This document shows, piece by piece, positions 23,590 to 32,219 of a stretch of 64,000 nucleotides of DNA. Below the pieces are notes generated by a model, which was not told the origin of the DNA, ran no database searches, and saw only the letters and a list, made by a program, of their open reading frames with translations. Source of the DNA: Bordetella genomosp. 10 (lineage in GTDB: Bacteria; Pseudomonadota; Gammaproteobacteria; Burkholderiales; Burkholderiaceae_B); NCBI RefSeq assembly GCF_002261225.1, contig NZ_NEVM01000001.1:806001-870000 (forward strand). The letters are read 5' to 3'. Position 1 is the stretch's first letter; each line of letters opens with the position of its first letter. The translations under genes and the position numbers were made by a program.

Positions 23590-24860
23590 GCCCGAGCCCG
23601 CCGCCGCCGGGGCCGCCCGCGCGCGACCTGGGCATCGATACGCTGCGCGGCGTCGCCATCCTGCTGGTGTTGCTGCATCACTTCAATATCGCGTATTCCC
23701 TGCGGGACACGACGCTTGCCGCGTGGCTGGGCTGGCCGCTGCTGCATGCGATCGCGCGCAACGGCAACTATGGCGTGACGATCTTCTTCGCCGTGTCGGG
23801 ATTCCTGATCACGCGCAATGCCCTGGCGCGCTGGGGCGACCTGGCGCGCATCGACGTGGCGGATTTCTACGCGCTGCGGGCGGCGCGCATCCTGCCCTGC
23901 CTGGCGCTGGTCGTGGCGGCGGTCGATGCGCTGGCGTTGGCCGGGCTGCCCCTCTTCGACAACCGGGCGGGCGCGCCGGTGTCGCTCTGGACCGTCAATG
24001 CCGCGGCGCTGACGTTCTGGATGAATGTCCTCGTCACGCACGTGGGATGGATCAACTATCCCTTGGGCGTGTTGTGGTCGCTCTCCGTCGAGGCGGTGTT
24101 CTATTTGTTGTTTCCCGTGTTGTGCGTGGGACTGGCGGGCGCGCGGCGCTGGCTGCTGCCCGGGCTGGCGATCGGGGTCATTTGCGCCGCGCCGTGGTAT
24201 CGCCTGGCCAACCAGGGAGAGGCGGAGGCCTATCTCTACGGCTACCTGGCCTGCTTCGACGCCATCGCCATCGGCTGCTGCGGCGCGGTGCTGGCGCGGC
24301 GCGGCCATGCCGGCCTGTTGGGAACGCGCGTCGCGCGCGCCGCGATCCTGGCGGCGATGTCCGCCTTGTACCTGGCCTGGCCCATCGGCGTGAGCAACGT
24401 GCTGGGCACGACGGCGATGGCCCTGGGCACCGTGCTGTTCCTGGCGGGATCGGGGGCGGCGGAACCGCGTCGCCATGCCGACCCGGCCACGCGGCGCGCG
24501 GCAGGATCGCACGATGAGGCGCGCGAGGAGGCGCGTGAGTACACCAGCGGCCACGCGATTGCCCGGCCGCTGTGGATAACTCGCGCGCTGGCGGCGTGCG
24601 GCCGCCGCAGCTACGAACTCTATCTCTTTCACCTGATCGTCCTGGGCATCGCCCGCGGCATGCTGCCCGCCAGCCATGTAGCGGGGGATGGGCGCCTGCT
24701 CATGCTGCTGGCGTATCTGCTGGGCTCGGCCGCGCTGGCCGCGGCCGTGGCGCGGATGTGGTCGGACCCCGCCAACGCCGCCATCCGCAAGCGCTTCGTC
24801 CGCGGGCTGCCCATGAAGGCGCGCGCTGACGCGGCGGCGGGCGCGGACTCGGCGGGTTAG
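23586..24860 (+). CDS. Acyltransferase 3 family membrane protein
   Basis: A 424-residue inner-membrane O-acyltransferase. The start ATGA overlaps the beta-lactamase stop, so translation is coupled. It opens with the family signature GIDTLRGVAILLVLLHHF (Arg21 and His31/His32 in the catalytic R-x10-H motif), followed by FFAVSGFLITRNAL and VLWSLSVEAVFYLLFP, with about ten membrane spans. A charged insertion (EARE repeats near residues 305-320) precedes the last helices. Such proteins acetylate peptidoglycan, LPS or exported sugars. Coupling to a beta-lactamase suggests a cell-envelope target; this is inference. Confidence 0.88.
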   Translation: MSPSPPPPGPPARDLGIDTLRGVAILLVLLHHFNIAYSLRDTTLAAWLGWPLLHAIARNGNYGVTIFFAVSGFLITRNALARWGDLARIDVADFYALRAARILPCLALVVAAVDALALAGLPLFDNRAGAPVSLWTVNAAALTFWMNVLVTHVGWINYPLGVLWSLSVEAVFYLLFPVLCVGLAGARRWLLPGLAIGVICAAPWYRLANQGEAEAYLYGYLACFDAIAIGCCGAVLARRGHAGLLGTRVARAAILAAMSALYLAWPIGVSNVLGTTAMALGTVLFLAGSGAAEPRRHADPATRRAAGSHDEAREEAREYTSGHAIARPLWITRALAACGRRSYELYLFHLIVLGIARGMLPASHVAGDGRLLMLLAYLLGSAALAAAVARMWSDPANAAIRKRFVRGLPMKARADAAAGADSAG

Positions 24861-24943
24861 CACGGAGAGGGGCGGAGAGGGCGGAAAGGGCGGGATACAC
24901 TGGAAATTACTCGTCCGTTTCGCGACAGCCCGTTTTTTCCGCC

Positions 24944-26770
24944 ATGCCACGTAAATCCAAGCGCACGCGCATCGATATGCGAGGCCACGTCTTCAAGGAC
25001 GTCCTCGGTTACACCCTTCGTCACTGGCGCCAGCAGCCGCGCCGCATCGCCCTCATCGTTTTCCTGGTGCTGGGCGGCGCGCTCGCGGACGTGGTCACGC
25101 CGCTGTTCGCCGGCCGCCTCGTCGATGCGGTGACGGCGGGGCCGGCCTCGAATCCCGCCATCTGGAAAATGGCCCTGTCCGCCTTCGCCCTGCTGGTCGT
25201 CGTGGGCCTGGCCGGCACCGTGCTGCGGCAGTTGTCCTATGGCGCGATCTCGGCGCTGACCGTGCGCATGATGAACCGCATCTGCGCGCAGGCCTTCCAC
25301 CGCGTCCAGCGCTTTTCCAGCGACTGGCACGCCAACACCTTCGCCGGCTCGACCGTGCGCAAGATCACCCGCGGCATCTGGGCGCTGGACCTACTGAACG
25401 ACACCCTGCTGGTCGCGCTGCTGCCTTCGCTGACCATGCTGGTGGGCGCGGCCGTGCTGCTGGGCTGGCACTGGCCCGTCATGGGACTGGTGGTGGGCGG
25501 CGGCGCCGTCGTCTACCTGGTCGTGATCGTTTCCCTGTCGCTGCTCTACGTCGCGCCGGCGGCGCGTCTGGCCAATTCCTGGGATACGCGGCTGGGCGGC
25601 GCATTGGCCGACGCGGTGAGCTGCAACGCGGTGGTCAAGGCCTTCGGGGCCGAGTCCCGCGAGGAGAAGCGCCTGGCGCGCATCCTGGACAAATGGCGCG
25701 ACCGCACCTACCGGGGCTGGATACGGGGCACCATCAACGGCGGCCTGCAAGGCGCGCTGCTGATCCTGATGCGCACCGCCATCGTCGGCGCCGCGCTGCT
25801 GCTGTGGGCCGACAAGCAGGCCAGCGCGGGCGACATCACCTTCGCATTGACCATGTACTTCATCCTGCACGGCTACATGCGCGAGGTCGGCATGCACGTG
25901 CGCAACCTGCAGCGCTCGGTCAACGACATGGAGGAACTGGTGAGCCTGGAGCGCCAGCCCCTGGGCATCGCCGACCGGCCGGGCGCGCGGCCCATCGTCA
26001 TTACCAAGGGCGACATCCGCTTCAATCGCGTGACCTTCCAGTACGGCGGCCACCTGACGCCGCTGTACCGCGACTTCTCCCTGCACATCGCGCCGGGCGA
26101 ACGCATCGGCCTGGTGGGGCATTCCGGTTCCGGCAAGACCACGCTGATCAAGCTGATCCAGCGCATGCACGACGTGAACGCCGGCAGCATCGACATCGAC
26201 GGACAGGACATCGCGCAGGTGGCGCAGTCGTCGCTGCGCGCGCAGATCGCCATCGTCATGCAGGACCCGGTGCTGTTTCACCGCACCCTGGCGGAGAACA
26301 TCGCCTATGCGCGCCCCGGCGCCTCGCAGGCGGACATCGAGGCGGCCGCGCGCTTGGCCAATGCCCACGATTTCATCGCCGCGCTGCCGCGCGGCTATGA
26401 CACGCTGGTGGGCGAGCGCGGCGTGAAGCTGTCCGGCGGCGAGCGCCAGCGCGTTGCCATCGCCCGCGCCTTCCTGGCCGACGCGCCCATCCTGATCCTG
26501 GACGAAGCCACCTCCAGCCTGGACAGCGAAAGCGAGATGCTGATCCAGCAGGCGATGGAACGGCTGATGGTGGGCCGCACCACGCTGGTCATCGCGCATC
26601 GGCTGTCGACGGTGCGCGCGCTCGACCGGCTGATCGTGCTGGAGAAGGGCCGCATCATCGAGGAAGGCACGCACGACGACCTGATCCAGCGGCCCGGCGG
26701 CGTCTACCGGGGCTTGTTCGAGCGGCAGGCGCTGTCGCTGACCCAGGCGCTGGAAACCGCGGCGGAATGA
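24944..26770 (+). CDS. ABC exporter half-transporter (membrane plus ATPase)
   Basis: A 608-residue protein with an N-terminal six-helix exporter domain (residues about 20-330) and a C-terminal ATPase. The ATPase has Walker A GHSGSGKTT, Q-loop VMQDPVLFH, signature LSGGERQRV, Walker B ILILDEATSSLD and switch His in VIAHRLS. It belongs to the MsbA/lipid or drug exporter type and works as a dimer. A basic N-terminal tail (PRKSKRTRIDMRGH) precedes the first helix. It begins 84 bases after the acyltransferase on the same strand and may share its transcript. Substrate unknown. Confidence 0.92.
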   Translation: MPRKSKRTRIDMRGHVFKDVLGYTLRHWRQQPRRIALIVFLVLGGALADVVTPLFAGRLVDAVTAGPASNPAIWKMALSAFALLVVVGLAGTVLRQLSYGAISALTVRMMNRICAQAFHRVQRFSSDWHANTFAGSTVRKITRGIWALDLLNDTLLVALLPSLTMLVGAAVLLGWHWPVMGLVVGGGAVVYLVVIVSLSLLYVAPAARLANSWDTRLGGALADAVSCNAVVKAFGAESREEKRLARILDKWRDRTYRGWIRGTINGGLQGALLILMRTAIVGAALLLWADKQASAGDITFALTMYFILHGYMREVGMHVRNLQRSVNDMEELVSLERQPLGIADRPGARPIVITKGDIRFNRVTFQYGGHLTPLYRDFSLHIAPGERIGLVGHSGSGKTTLIKLIQRMHDVNAGSIDIDGQDIAQVAQSSLRAQIAIVMQDPVLFHRTLAENIAYARPGASQADIEAAARLANAHDFIAALPRGYDTLVGERGVKLSGGERQRVAIARAFLADAPILILDEATSSLDSESEMLIQQAMERLMVGRTTLVIAHRLSTVRALDRLIVLEKGRIIEEGTHDDLIQRPGGVYRGLFERQALSLTQALETAAE

Positions 26771-26920
26771 CGCGCCGCGGCCGGCGGCAAGCGGTGGTGC
26801 CGCGCGGCCGGACGCCAGGGGCGCATTGCGGATCGTCGCCGGATTAGTTCATGCGTATTTTGTATTTTTGCCGGCCGCGGCGGCTTCTTAAGATGTCCGG
26901 ATATTCTCGATTCGGATGTT

Positions 26921-27904
26921 ATGGACAGGCGCACATTTCTTGCCGCGACGTCGTCGGCGGTACTTTCAGTCGGCTTGAACGCGAGTGTTCGGGCCCAGCC
27001 GGCGGTGGATCCCAAGACCAGGCTGGTCGCGGCCGACCAGGGCGAGCTGGTGCGGGTCCTGCTGGAAGCGAGCGGGGAAAGAAAGAAGCTGGGCTTCGAT
27101 CTACAACTGCCGAATTTCGCCGGCGGGCCCGCCATCTTCGAAGCCATACGGGCCGGGGCGCTCGACATCGCCTATGTCGGCGACACGCCGCCCATCCAGG
27201 CGCGGGCGGCCGGCACCTTGCTGCCCATCATCGCCACCATCTCGCGCCAACTGTCGACGTACCGGCTGGTCAGCCGGCCGGGGCTGACGATCGACAAGCT
27301 GGCGGAACTCAAGGGCAAGCGCATCAGCTATATCGAGGGCTCCGGGCGCCAGGTGTTCCTGATCGAGGCGCTGGACCGCGCGGGCCTGACCCTGAAGGAT
27401 ATCCAGCCCGTCGCGCTGCGGATCGCCGACCTGCCGGATGCGATCCGTTCGGGGGCCATCGACGTCGCCGTGCTGAACGAGCCCTATGTCACCCGGCTGG
27501 CCGCGCAGGTGGGCGCGACGCCGGTGCGGGACCCGGTCGAGCGCCAGCTCCTGCCGGGCGTCAGCTATTTCTACGCGCGGCCGGAGGTGCTGGCCAATCC
27601 CGCGCAATCCGCCGCGATCGGTGAATTCCTCGGCGCCTTCATCCGGGCCGGGAAGTGGAGCAACGAACACCAGCAGCAGTGGGGCAAGGCCTACTACACG
27701 GACTTCCAGCGGCTTACGCCGCAAAGCACCGCGGCCATTCTCGCGTCCCAGTCGCCCCTGGTTTTCCAGACGTCCCGCGAAGCCGTGGCCGATCATCAGA
27801 AGCTGATCGACATCCTGTATGCGGCCGGATCGATCAAGCAGCGCCTGGACGCGGCGCAGTCATTCACCGACGCCTACGACGCGATCATCGTCGCGCAGCG
27901 TTGA
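26921..27904 (+). CDS. Sulfonate/nitrate-type ABC substrate-binding protein
   Basis: A 327-residue periplasmic receptor of the SsuA/TauA class. The leader starts with MDRRTFLAATSSAVL, a double-Arg motif compatible with Tat export. Family segments: PAIFEAIRAGALDIAYVGDTPPIQA, LKGKRISYIEGSGRQVFLIEAL and AIDVAVLNEPYVTRL. It is the first gene of a four-gene unit with permease, ATPase and flavin monooxygenase. The set suggests import and desulfonation of an organosulfur compound. No clear ribosome site precedes the ATG. Confidence 0.9.
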   Translation: MDRRTFLAATSSAVLSVGLNASVRAQPAVDPKTRLVAADQGELVRVLLEASGERKKLGFDLQLPNFAGGPAIFEAIRAGALDIAYVGDTPPIQARAAGTLLPIIATISRQLSTYRLVSRPGLTIDKLAELKGKRISYIEGSGRQVFLIEALDRAGLTLKDIQPVALRIADLPDAIRSGAIDVAVLNEPYVTRLAAQVGATPVRDPVERQLLPGVSYFYARPEVLANPAQSAAIGEFLGAFIRAGKWSNEHQQQWGKAYYTDFQRLTPQSTAAILASQSPLVFQTSREAVADHQKLIDILYAAGSIKQRLDAAQSFTDAYDAIIVAQR

Positions 27905-27926
27905 GCCGGTCATCCCAGGAAAGCCG

Positions 27927-28796
27927 ATGTCGCCACCCTCGATGTCCCCGCCCGTTTCGCGGGCAGCCGCCTACCCGGAGCACGCCGCCGCCGATGACGC
28001 CGCGCCGCGGGAGACGCCCGTCACGCGTTTCGTCCCGCGGCGCCTGCCTGCGGGCATGCGCCTGCTCGGCCCGCTCATCGCGCTGGCCGCGTGGGAGGGC
28101 GCGTCGCGCCTGGGATGGCTCTCTCCCGCGACGCTCAGCGCGCCGTCCCAGGCATTGGCCACGGCAGTCCAGATGTTCTCCGACGGCGAACTGCTGCCCC
28201 ATCTGCTGGCTTCCGCGACGCGCGCCTACACCGGCCTGTTGCTGGGCATCGTCGTGGGCGTGGTCCTGGCGCTGGCGGCGGGCCTGACCCGCGCCGGCGA
28301 GGCATTGATAGACGGCCTGGTCCAGATCAAGCGGGCCATTCCCACGCTGGCCCTGATTCCCCTGGCGATCATCTGGCTGGGCATCGGCGAGGCCATGAAG
28401 GTGTTTCTTATCTTCACCTCGGTGCTGGTGCCGATCTACATCAACACGCACGCGGCGTTGAAGGGCATGGATATCGGACACGTCGAACTGGCGCAGACGC
28501 TGGGCCTGACCCGTGGCGAATTCATCAGGAAGGTGGCGCTGCCGGGCGCCTTGCCCGGTTTCTTCACCGGCTTGCGGCTGGCGGTCGCGCTGTGCTGGAC
28601 GGCGCTGGTGGTATTGGAGCTCGTCAACACCCAGACGGGAATCGGCTACCTGATGAACCGCGCGCGCGATTGGGGGCAGACCGACATCATCGTGGTCGGC
28701 ATCATGATCTACGCCGTGCTGGGCCTGGTTTCCGATGCGGCGGTCCGGCTGCTGGAAGCCCGCGCGCTTTCCTACAAGCGTTCGCTCGGATCATGA
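27927..28796 (+). CDS. SsuC/TauC-like ABC permease
   Basis: A 289-residue inner-membrane permease with about six spans. The EAA-loop region reads THAALKGMDIGHVELAQTLGLTRGEFIRKVALPGALPGFFTGLR, typical of BPD permeases for sulfonates. The start MSPPSMSPP has AGGA 6 bases upstream; a longer frame overlapping the receptor gene is rejected. The stop overlaps the ATPase start (ATGA). Confidence 0.92.
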   Translation: MSPPSMSPPVSRAAAYPEHAAADDAAPRETPVTRFVPRRLPAGMRLLGPLIALAAWEGASRLGWLSPATLSAPSQALATAVQMFSDGELLPHLLASATRAYTGLLLGIVVGVVLALAAGLTRAGEALIDGLVQIKRAIPTLALIPLAIIWLGIGEAMKVFLIFTSVLVPIYINTHAALKGMDIGHVELAQTLGLTRGEFIRKVALPGALPGFFTGLRLAVALCWTALVVLELVNTQTGIGYLMNRARDWGQTDIIVVGIMIYAVLGLVSDAAVRLLEARALSYKRSLGS

Positions 28797-29521
28797 GCGC
28801 CCGCCCTTCGACGGACGCGGCCGTGCAACTGCGCGGCCTGTCGCGCGGCTTCGGCGGCGGGACCGTCCTGGACCGGGTGTCGCTCAGCGTGCCGTCCGGC
28901 CAGTTCGTCGCCTTGCTGGGGGAATCCGGCTCCGGCAAGACGACCTTGCTGCGCACGCTGGCGGGCCTGGACGACGATGCGCAGACCTCCGGAAGCGTGC
29001 GCGTGCGGGGCAACGTGTCCGTGCTGTTCCAGGATTCCAGGCTGTTGCCCTGGCTGTCGGTCATCGACAACCTCAAGCTGGGCCTGCGGCGCGCGGATGC
29101 CGACCGGGCCGCCCTGGAGATGCTGGACGCCGTCGGCCTGGCCGGCAAGGCCACGGCGTGGCCGTCGACCTTGTCGGGCGGGCAGAAGCAGCGCGCCGCG
29201 CTTGCCCGGTCCCTGCTGCGCGAGCCGGACGTTCTGCTGGCCGACGAGCCATTCGGGGCGCTCGACGCATTGACGCGGCTACGCATGCACGCCCTGTTGT
29301 TTCGCCTGGTCGAACGGCAGCGTCCCACGGTGATCCTGGTGACCCACGACGTGGACGAGGCGCTGGCGCTGTCGGACCGCATCCTGGTGCTGCGCAACGG
29401 CCGCATCGAGGAGGATCACCACGTCGGCCTCTCCCATCCGCGGCAGGCCGGCGATGCGGCGTTCGTCGCCCTCAGGGCAAGGCTGCTGCGCGGCCTCGGG
29501 GTAGAGAAGAATCCAGTCTAG
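28793..29521 (+). CDS. SsuB/TauB-like ABC ATPase
   Basis: A 242-residue ATPase with Walker A GESGSGKTT, the family Q-loop LFQDSRLLPWLSVIDNL typical of SsuB, signature LSGGQKQR, Walker B VLLADEPFGALD and H-loop VTHDVDEA. It overlaps the permease gene by 4 bases and is followed after 17 bases by the monooxygenase gene. It energises the sulfonate-type importer. Confidence 0.93.
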   Translation: MSARPSTDAAVQLRGLSRGFGGGTVLDRVSLSVPSGQFVALLGESGSGKTTLLRTLAGLDDDAQTSGSVRVRGNVSVLFQDSRLLPWLSVIDNLKLGLRRADADRAALEMLDAVGLAGKATAWPSTLSGGQKQRAALARSLLREPDVLLADEPFGALDALTRLRMHALLFRLVERQRPTVILVTHDVDEALALSDRILVLRNGRIEEDHHVGLSHPRQAGDAAFVALRARLLRGLGVEKNPV

Positions 29522-29538
29522 AAGGGAAAGGACCCGCC

Positions 29539-30873
29539 ATGGCTCGACAACTGCATCTGAACCTGTTCCTCATGGCTCGTGGACACCACGAAGCCGCCTG
29601 GCGCCATCCCGCCTCCAGCCGGCGCGCCTTGACCGATATCGAGCTTTACGCCGGGGCCGCGCGCATCGCCGAGGCGGCAAAATTCGATGCCGTGTTCCTG
29701 GCGGATTCCCTGGCGGCCGCCGAGAACGGCGGGCTGATCGCCTCCGGCGCGCTGGAGCCGCTTACGCTGTTGACGGCGCTGGCGGGGCGGACCAGCCGCA
29801 TCGGGCTCATCGGCACCGCGTCGACGACCTACAGCCATCCCTATACGCTGGCCCGCCAGTTCGCTTCCCTGGACCATCTGTCCGGCGGCCGGGCCGGCTG
29901 GAACATCGTCACGTCCTGGGCGCCGCGCGCGGGCGCCAACTACGGACGCGAGGAAAACGTGGGCCATGGCGACCGCTACCGCATCGCGGAGGAGTTCATC
30001 GAGGCGGTCGACGCGCTCTGGCGCAGCTATCCCGCCGACGCGGTGCTGGACGACCGCGCGGGCGGCCATTATCTCGATACGGCCCGTGTCCGGCCCGTCG
30101 GCTACAACGGCGAGCACATCAGGACCCGCGGTCCGCTCAATGTGCCCGCCGGTCCGCAGGGACGGCCCCTGTACGTCCAGGCGGGCCAGTCCGACGATGG
30201 CCGCAACTTCGCCGCGAAATGGGCGGAGGCGATCTTCACCGCGCACCTGACCAAGGCCTCGGCGCAGGCGTTCTACAGCGACGTCAAGGGGCGCGCCGCC
30301 GGCCATGGGCGGCGCCCGGAAGACATCGTCATTCTTCCCGGCATCAGCGCCGCCATCGGCTCGACCGGGTACGAAGCGCGCCAGGTGTGGGAAGAACTCG
30401 ACGCGCTCACGCATCCGGACGTGGGACTGGCCCGGCTCTCCGACCGCTTCGGCGGGCACGACTTCCGCGGCATTCCGCTGGACAGGAAGCTGACGCGGGA
30501 CGATTTTCCCGATCCCGACCAGGTGCAGGCGTCGAAGAGCCGTTCCATCGGCTACGTCAACCTGGCGCTGGGCGAGGGCCTCACGCTGCGTCAACTGCTC
30601 AGCCGGCTGGCCGGGGCCCGCGGCCACCTGGCCGTCGCCGGCACGCCGGAAGAGATTGCCGACATCATCCAGGACTGGTTCACGTCCGGCGCGTCCGACG
30701 GATTCAACGTCATGCCGCCCATCATCTACCGCCAACTGGAAATCTTCGCCACCGAAGTCGTACCACTGCTGCGCAAGCGCGGCCTGTTCCGCGAGGAATA
30801 CACGGGCACGACGTTGCGCGAACACTATGGCCTGCCGGCCGTGAGGCAGGCCGGACAGGCCCTGGCGGCATAG
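29539..30873 (+). CDS. FMN-dependent monooxygenase, NtaA/SnaA/DszA family
   Basis: A 444-residue bacterial luciferase-like enzyme. It shows LNLFLMARGHHEAAWRHP at the start, then FDAVFLADSLA, TASTTYSHPYTLARQFASLDHLSGGRAGWNIVTSW and RPLYVQAGQSDDGRNFAAKWAEAIF, which belong to the NtaA/SnaA/SoxA/DszA group. These enzymes use reduced FMN and oxygen to cleave C-S or C-N bonds. Next to a sulfonate-type importer it probably attacks an imported organosulfur molecule. No flavin reductase gene is adjacent, so reduced flavin must come from elsewhere. Confidence 0.92.
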   Translation: MARQLHLNLFLMARGHHEAAWRHPASSRRALTDIELYAGAARIAEAAKFDAVFLADSLAAAENGGLIASGALEPLTLLTALAGRTSRIGLIGTASTTYSHPYTLARQFASLDHLSGGRAGWNIVTSWAPRAGANYGREENVGHGDRYRIAEEFIEAVDALWRSYPADAVLDDRAGGHYLDTARVRPVGYNGEHIRTRGPLNVPAGPQGRPLYVQAGQSDDGRNFAAKWAEAIFTAHLTKASAQAFYSDVKGRAAGHGRRPEDIVILPGISAAIGSTGYEARQVWEELDALTHPDVGLARLSDRFGGHDFRGIPLDRKLTRDDFPDPDQVQASKSRSIGYVNLALGEGLTLRQLLSRLAGARGHLAVAGTPEEIADIIQDWFTSGASDGFNVMPPIIYRQLEIFATEVVPLLRKRGLFREEYTGTTLREHYGLPAVRQAGQALAA

Positions 30874-30917
30874 CGGCGGCCGCGCGCCCCGGAAACGGCG
30901 GCGGAATGACAATTGCT

Positions 30918-30947
30918 GCGCGGCGCCCCTGGAGAGGGGCGCCGCGC
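30918..30947. terminator. Perfect 13-bp GC hairpin after the monooxygenase gene
   Basis: GCGCGGCGCCCCT-GGAG-AGGGGCGCCGCGC, 45-74 bases past the monooxygenase stop and ahead of the MscS gene. There is no T-run, so it may end transcription only partly or protect the 3' end. Confidence 0.55.
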
Positions 30948-31023
30948 CATGGACGCCGAGTCCCTTGATCCCGCGCCGCGCGCGCGCCGACGGGCGTTTG
31001 CCCGGAACTTCAAAGGAGACTCG

Positions 31024-32076
31024 ATGAGGAAATGGCTGGATATTCGCGCATTCATGGGCATACCCGCACTGGACTGGCTGTATGCCGCCGCCGCGACCCT
31101 GCTGGGATTTTTCATACTCACCTATCTGCTGCGCTTCGTCGTCGACCGCGCGCAGGCGCTGGCGCGGCGAACGCGGTCGAGGTACGCGCAGATCCTCGTC
31201 GACGTGCTGCGCGGCACCAGCAAGACCACGCTGTTCATCGCCGCCTTGATCATAGGCGCCAAATTCCTTCCCCTGACCGAGCGTTGGGACAGCCGGCTGG
31301 ACCACGTCTGGTTCCTGGTCATCGGCTTCCAGATCGCCCTGTGGATAAACCGCGGCGTCGGCATATGGACCGCTTCGCGCCTGGCCGCGACCGGCGACGT
31401 CGTCCACAATCCCGTCATCACGACCATGACCGCCTGGACCCTGCGGGCCCTGCTCTGGTCCATCCTGCTGCTGGCCGTGCTGGCCAACATGGGGGTCAAC
31501 ATCACGGCCTTCGTCGCCAGCCTGGGCGTCGGCGGCGTCGCGGTGGCGCTGGCGGTCCAGAGCATTCTCAGCGACCTCTTCGCGTCCCTCGCCATCGGCC
31601 TGGACAAGCCGTTCGAGCTGGGCGACTTCGTCGTTTTCAACGACATCGCCGGCAGCATCGAGCATATCGGGTTGAAGACCACCCGCATCCGCAGCCTCAG
31701 CGGCGAGCAGATCGTCTGCGGCAATACCGAGCTGCTGAAGAATACGCTGCACAACTACAAGCGCATGAAGGAGCGCCGCATCCTTTTCACCTTCGGCATC
31801 AGTTACGACGCCCGGCCCGAACAGTTGCGCCAGGTGCCGGACATGGTCCGGCAGGCGGTGGAGGCGGCGGGCGACACCCGCTTCGATCGCGCCCATTTCA
31901 AGGGCTTCGGCACGCAGGACCTGACCTACGAGGTGGTCTATTACGTCACCGACCCTAGCTACAACCTGTACATGGACGTGCAGCAGAAGGTGAACCTGGA
32001 CATCATGGAAGGCCTGGAGCGGCTGGAACTGGCGTTCGCGCTGCCGATGCGCAATATCCACGTCGTCAGGCGGTAA
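31024..32076 (+). CDS. Small-conductance mechanosensitive channel (MscS family)
   Basis: A 350-residue membrane channel that releases solutes under osmotic downshock. There are four or five membrane spans, then the pore-lining helix and beta domain ITAFVASLGVGGVAVALAVQSILSDLFASLAIGLDKPFELGDFVVF. The regular Gly/Ala packing of MscS TM3 is evident. The C-terminal part matches the MscS cytosolic vestibule. Start chosen for its AAAGGAGAC site; an upstream ATG in the same frame lies within the hairpin region and is rejected. Confidence 0.93.
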   Translation: MRKWLDIRAFMGIPALDWLYAAAATLLGFFILTYLLRFVVDRAQALARRTRSRYAQILVDVLRGTSKTTLFIAALIIGAKFLPLTERWDSRLDHVWFLVIGFQIALWINRGVGIWTASRLAATGDVVHNPVITTMTAWTLRALLWSILLLAVLANMGVNITAFVASLGVGGVAVALAVQSILSDLFASLAIGLDKPFELGDFVVFNDIAGSIEHIGLKTTRIRSLSGEQIVCGNTELLKNTLHNYKRMKERRILFTFGISYDARPEQLRQVPDMVRQAVEAAGDTRFDRAHFKGFGTQDLTYEVVYYVTDPSYNLYMDVQQKVNLDIMEGLERLELAFALPMRNIHVVRR

Positions 32077-32219
32077 GGGCGGCCCAGCCTGGAAAACGGG
32101 GGCGTATGGGGGGCATTCCCCCTGCCCGCCGTGGGGCCGGTCAGGCCATATTCAGCTATTCATGCGACGCTATGGCAATTGCTGCGCCGCAATGCCGCGG
32201 CCGCTCCCTATCCGAATCC

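Noticed and set aside
23037..24860. A 607-codon frame that would join part of the beta-lactamase region to the acyltransferase
   Set aside because: The family start lies at 23586, overlapping the beta-lactamase stop by four bases; the upstream codons are a frame-shifted reading of the beta-lactamase gene.
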